Assembly (NCBI GenBank): GCA_046540835.1
Contig: JBKHEL010000072.1
Span: 1-13,504 of the forward strand
Reading direction: 5' to 3'
DNA from: Coraliomargarita_B sp046540835
Lineage (GTDB): Bacteria > Verrucomicrobiota > Verrucomicrobiia > Opitutales > Coraliomargaritaceae
DNA length: 13,504 nucleotides
Made by a program: the position numbers and the translations under genes. Below are positions 13,254 to 13,504 of this stretch, piece after piece. Position 1 is the stretch's first letter. Each line of letters starts with the position of its first letter. The notes under the pieces are model-generated. The model did no database searches and was not told the origin of the DNA. It saw nothing but the letters and a program-made list of their open reading frames with translations.

Positions 13254-13504
13254 TTAGCCGTAAACACGACATCGCAGATTACGAAAGCTGTGCAAGATGA
13301 AGTCGTCGCCTGTTTCCGGCAGCGGTGTGCCGACTCGACGTCGTTGACTGCCAAAGGCCTCCCGGTGATCACGCAAAATCCGCTCTAAAAATGCCTGCGA
13401 CCCTAACGCCAGCCCATCACCAAAGTAACGCACCCGTATCCGCAATAAATCCTGCAGCGGCACCTTCCCCTTGTTCCGTATGACCTCCTCCAGCCGCTCC
13501 GCCG
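13254..13504 (-). CDS. REP-associated (Y1/IS200-like) transposase, C-terminal part only
   Basis: The minus-strand frame is open from the right edge of the window to the TAA at 13256-13254, about 82 residues. A GTG at 13463 lies in frame, but the frame continues upstream of it with plausible family sequence (A-E-R-L-E-E-V-I-R-N-K-G), so the true start is outside the window. The visible segment has LLRIRVRYFGDGLALGS, a helix, F-G-S-Q-R-R-R, and a terminal L-R-x-L-R-C-R pattern. These match the C-terminal region of REP-associated tyrosine transposases, which mobilise or maintain short palindromic REP sequences. The catalytic HUH motif and tyrosine would lie further upstream and cannot be checked. 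It may be intact or a remnant. Confidence 0.6.
   Translation of the reverse strand, partial: AERLEEVIRNKGKVPLQDLLRIRVRYFGDGLALGSQAFLERILRDHREAFGSQRRRVGTPLPETGDDFILHSFRNLRCRVYG

Overview
The window looks like a stretch of GC-rich chromosome from a Gram-negative bacterium, most likely a member of Verrucomicrobiota (Opitutae/Puniceicoccales-like). No 16S or other phylogenetic marker is present, so this is an inference. It rests on a Kdo-8-phosphate synthase (LPS-bearing outer membrane), a UAP/AGX-type nucleotidyltransferase, a secreted protein ending in a 'TW..-..FYRI' module of the kind I associate with this phylum, an Ala/Trp-rich solenoid protein, and several genes without a Shine-Dalgarno sequence.

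Layout. (1) 1-473 has no convincing gene. It opens with a strongly folded ~104-nt element (20-123) whose ends match the integron attC core consensus. (2) 474-3414, plus strand: a TatD-family hydrolase, a membrane-anchored protein with ten 32-residue repeats, and kdsA. The first two are 6 nt apart and probably one transcript; kdsA follows 58 nt later. (3) 3557-6102, plus strand: rsmD, fumC and a small lipoprotein 9 nt after fumC. (4) 7052-6140, minus strand: ybaB followed by recR with one nucleotide between them, converging on the lipoprotein gene. (5) 7053-8074: a structured intergenic region, an orphan minus-strand terminator, a 70-aa gene resembling VbhA/Fic-type antitoxins, and tRNA-Pro(TGG) on the minus strand. 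The tRNA is followed by two 111-bp near-identical repeats, each carrying a copy of the last 19 nt of the tRNA. (6) 8075-9553: a secreted protein of three related beta-type modules. (7) 13087-9596, minus strand: a UAP-type UDP-sugar pyrophosphorylase followed by a phosphohexomutase, probably a two-gene unit making activated sugars. (8) Right edge: the C-terminal part of a REP-associated (Y1-type) transposase on the minus strand, cut by the window end.

Most protein genes are housekeeping: LPS precursor synthesis (KdsA), rRNA methylation (RsmD), TCA cycle (FumC), recombination repair (RecR/YbaB) and sugar activation (phosphohexomutase and UAP-like enzyme). The parts most worth a second look are non-coding or accessory: the attC-like element at the left edge, the tRNA-tail repeat array, and the small antitoxin-like gene between that array and an unexplained terminator.
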